A stretch of 64,000 nucleotides of DNA from CAIWHR01 sp963813415 (GTDB lineage Bacteria > Pseudomonadota > Gammaproteobacteria > Burkholderiales > Casimicrobiaceae), in the NCBI GenBank assembly GCA_963813415.1, contig CAWEYW010000010.1:62001-126000 (forward strand), given 5' to 3'. The notes under the pieces were generated by a model. The model saw only the letters and a list, made by a program, of their open reading frames with translations. It was not told where the DNA came from and did no database searches. Position numbers and translations under genes: made by a program. This document shows positions 62,074 to 64,000 of this stretch, piece by piece. Numbering within the stretch: position 1 is the first letter of the stretch; the number at the start of each line of letters is the position of its first letter.

Positions 62074-63027
62074 TCAAAGTGTCTCGAGGTACGCCTCGGC
62101 GTCGAGTGCGGCCATGCAGCCTGTGCCGGCGGAGGTCACCGCCTGACGGTAGACGTGATCGGCCACGTCACCCGCCGCGAACACCCCCGGAACGCTGGTG
62201 GCGGTCGCCCCGCCTTCGCTGCCGCTCTTCACCTTGATGTAGCCGTCGTGCATCGCGAGCTGTCCTTCGAAGAGCGACGTGTTCGGCGTGTGGCCGATGG
62301 CGACGAAGATGCCGTTCACGACGATGTCCTGCGTGCCACCGGTGCGCGCGTCGCGCAGGCGCGCGCCGGTGACGCCCGAGTTGTCGCCCAGCACCTCGTC
62401 GAGCGTCTGGTGCCATAGCACGCGCACGTTGCCGTCCCCGGCGGTCTTCGCGAGCAGCCGATCGACCAGGATGGCTTCGGCACGGAAGCGGTCGCGCCGA
62501 TGCACCACCGTCACCGTTCGCGCGATGTTCGAAAGATAGAGCGCCTCCTCGACGGCGGTGTTCCCGCCACCCACGACGGCAACGTCCTGCCCCTTGTAGA
62601 AGAAGCCGTCGCACGTTGCGCAGGCGGAGACGCCCTTGCCCATGAATGCCTCTTCGGAGGGCAGGCCCAGATAGCGCGCCGAGGCGCCGGTGGCGATGAT
62701 CAGCGCGTCGCAGGTGTATTCACCGCTGTCGCCCAGGACGCGCAGCGGCCGCTCCTGCAGATGCGCGGTATGGATATGATCGAAGATGATCTCCGTCTCG
62801 AAACGCTCCGCATGCTGCTGGAAGCGCTGCATGAGCTCCGGCCCCTGCACGCCGGCGAAATCCGCCGGCCAGTTGTCGACCTCCGTGGTCGTCATCAGCT
62901 GGCCGCCTTGCGCGAGGCCCGTGATGAGCACGGGCTTGAGATTGGCGCGGGCGGCGTACACAGCGGCGGTGAAGCCGGCAGGACCGGAGCCGAGGATGAG
63001 GAGACGGGCGTGCTTCGGGGCGGACAT
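62074..63027 (-). CDS. trxB: Thioredoxin-disulfide reductase
   Basis: FAD/NADPH flavoenzyme of 317 residues that reduces thioredoxin. FAD-binding ILGSGPAGFTAAVYAARANL is at the N-terminus, the redox disulfide in SACATCDGFF (CATC, residues about 136-139), NADPH-binding VVGGGNTAVEEALYLSN and the second FAD block GVFAAGDVADHVYRQAV. Full length. It is divergent from ftsK; the 126-bp gap holds TACAAT at 63,119-63,124 pointing toward ftsK. Confidence 0.96.
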   Translation of the reverse strand: MSAPKHARLLILGSGPAGFTAAVYAARANLKPVLITGLAQGGQLMTTTEVDNWPADFAGVQGPELMQRFQQHAERFETEIIFDHIHTAHLQERPLRVLGDSGEYTCDALIIATGASARYLGLPSEEAFMGKGVSACATCDGFFYKGQDVAVVGGGNTAVEEALYLSNIARTVTVVHRRDRFRAEAILVDRLLAKTAGDGNVRVLWHQTLDEVLGDNSGVTGARLRDARTGGTQDIVVNGIFVAIGHTPNTSLFEGQLAMHDGYIKVKSGSEGGATATSVPGVFAAGDVADHVYRQAVTSAGTGCMAALDAEAYLETL

Positions 63028-63153
63028 GCTTTTTCCGGGAGGAGGTGGACTGCGGATTTTACCCGATGGGCGCGTGGGGTCTGCGCCGGATTCCGGCGTA
63101 ACTCAGGGGCTGGCGTTGTACAATCCGCTGGATGAAGAGTGAGCGCCAAATCC

Positions 63154-64000
63154 ATGTTTTTCAAACGTAGGAACGCTCGCTTGCGGCAGAGAGGCAGCGC
63201 CGGCCAGACCGCCGGGCCTACGGCGCTTTCGCCGCGATTTGCGCGCCTGGTGCGCGAGTCGTGGTGGCTGCTCGTGGTGGCGGCGTTCCTGTGGCTGGCG
63301 CTGATCCTCGCGAGCTACGCGCGCACCGATCCGGGCTGGTCGTTCTCGGGAAACAGCGGGCGCATTGCCAATCGCGGCGGGGTTGCCGGCGCGTGGCTCT
63401 CCGACCTCCTGCTCTACCTCTTCGGCGTATCGGCATGGTGGTGGGTAGTGGCTGGCGTGGTGCTGGTGGTGGCAGGCTACCGGCGCATCCGTCATCCCGA
63501 ACTGGCGCTCGAGCACCCGCTGGGTCTCGGCGCGCTCGGCTTCGGACTCGTCCTGGTGACGAGCGCCGCTCTCGAGTCACTACGCGTTTACCGCCTGCCG
63601 GCGACACTGCCGCTCGCGCCAGGCGGCGCACTGGGCGAACTCGTTGGCGGCGGCCTCGGTCGCGTGCTGGGCTACAACGGGGCGACCCTGTTCCTGCTGG
63701 TGCTGTTCGCCGTCGGTTGGTCGCTCTTCTTCGGCATGTCGTGGCTGAAACTCATGGAGCGGGTGGGCGGTTTGGTCGAGACCGCGATCGCCTGGGCGCA
63801 GCGCCGGTGGGAAGAACGGGAAGATCGCAAGGCAGGCGCCCAGGCAGCGGCGCAGCGCGAGTCCATCGTCGAGCAGGTAAGGCACGAGATGCCCGAGCAC
63901 GAGCCGGTCATCGTCGTGCCGCCGGTCTTCGACGTGCCGAAATCCGAGCGGGTGATCAAGGAGAAACAGCGGCCGCTCTTCCACGAGTTGCCGGATTCGC
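63154..64000 (+). CDS. ftsK: DNA translocase FtsK, N-terminal part (runs off window)
   Basis: The frame from ATG 63,154 is open to the window end (about 282 codons). It begins with a basic stretch (FFKRRNARLRQRGSAGQTAG) and has several membrane helices: LLVVAAFLWLALILASYA (about 44-61), LLLYLFGVSAWWWVVAGVVL (about 95-114), a third around 133-150 and ATLFLLVLFAVGWSLFFGMS (about 187-206). A charged linker (RRWEEREDRKAGAQAAAQRE) follows. This is the FtsK membrane anchor and linker; the ATPase motor lies beyond 64,000. A GTG at 63,139 in frame would add five residues. The position divergent to trxB is typical for ftsK in proteobacteria. Confidence 0.9.
   Translation, partial: MFFKRRNARLRQRGSAGQTAGPTALSPRFARLVRESWWLLVVAAFLWLALILASYARTDPGWSFSGNSGRIANRGGVAGAWLSDLLLYLFGVSAWWWVVAGVVLVVAGYRRIRHPELALEHPLGLGALGFGLVLVTSAALESLRVYRLPATLPLAPGGALGELVGGGLGRVLGYNGATLFLLVLFAVGWSLFFGMSWLKLMERVGGLVETAIAWAQRRWEEREDRKAGAQAAAQRESIVEQVRHEMPEHEPVIVVPPVFDVPKSERVIKEKQRPLFHELPDS

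Noticed and set aside
63028..63153. Complete promoter for ftsK
   Set aside because: A TACAAT box exists but no acceptable -35 hexamer at 16-18 bp, so it is mentioned only in the trxB entry.

Overview
The window looks like a chromosomal segment of a GC-rich (roughly two thirds G+C) betaproteobacterium, probably from an uncharacterised Burkholderiales/Nitrosomonadales-type lineage. The evidence is conserved gene order (trpS-scpA-scpB-rluB, ilvE-zf-CHCC-waaF, glnE-yhdP-nit, rne next to rluC-gph) plus beta-type CysB and a 400-residue TrpS. The genus cannot be told from the sequence alone.

Region A (1-15,000) is accessory. It holds a CoA-linked organic-acid catabolic cluster: aconitase/LeuC-like protein (cut by the window edge), SDR, HMG-CoA-lyase-like enzyme, CaiB-type CoA transferase, hydroxypyruvate-isomerase-like gene, a divergent TetR regulator, a branched-chain-type ABC importer, MaoC, enoyl-CoA hydratase, thiolase, PaaK-like ligase and a lipoprotein binding protein. 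Much of it is broken: hyi has two frameshifts, livG several, livF and maoC are joined by a deletion, and so are the hydratase and thiolase genes. Its right border is a truncated tyrosine integrase next to the 3' end of tRNA-Cys, as expected for an old integrated island. Breakage is confined to this side; the genes to the right read cleanly.

Region B (15,017-31,400) is core: a tRNA-Gly/tRNA-Cys operon with a near-consensus promoter, an aspartate/aromatic aminotransferase, an MsbA-like exporter, uvrB, a low-molecular-weight tyrosine phosphatase, rne, rluC, a Gph-like phosphatase, a LuxR solo with a complete acyl-homoserine-lactone pocket signature, a DUF192 protein, a Bcr/CflA exporter, cysB, a YciO/Sua5 protein and a site-2 protease.

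Region C (31,400-45,020) has trpS-scpA-scpB-rluB, an enoyl-CoA hydratase, a COG3146 acyltransferase-like protein, glnB, a complete second branched-chain ABC importer (livK, terminator, livH, fused livM-livG, livF) and tldD. The intact ATPases here could in principle serve the broken importer of region A.

Region D (45,017-53,040) is a minus-strand run: ilvE, a small zinc-finger protein, waaF, a SnoaL-like protein, then four closely linked genes (UDP-GlcNAc 2-epimerase, an unrecognised probable helical-toroid protein, a GT2-GT4 double glycosyltransferase and a methyltransferase). These four look like a cell-surface glycan module and are the best candidate for something undescribed.

Region E (53,163-64,000) begins with a perfect 25-bp palindrome between ilvE and a MarR gene, followed by glnE, the AsmA-like yhdP, a Nit-type amidase, a Smr protein, trxB and the 5' part of ftsK, which runs off the window.

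Starts were chosen from ribosome binding sites, four-base stop/start overlaps and family alignment from memory. No database search was possible.
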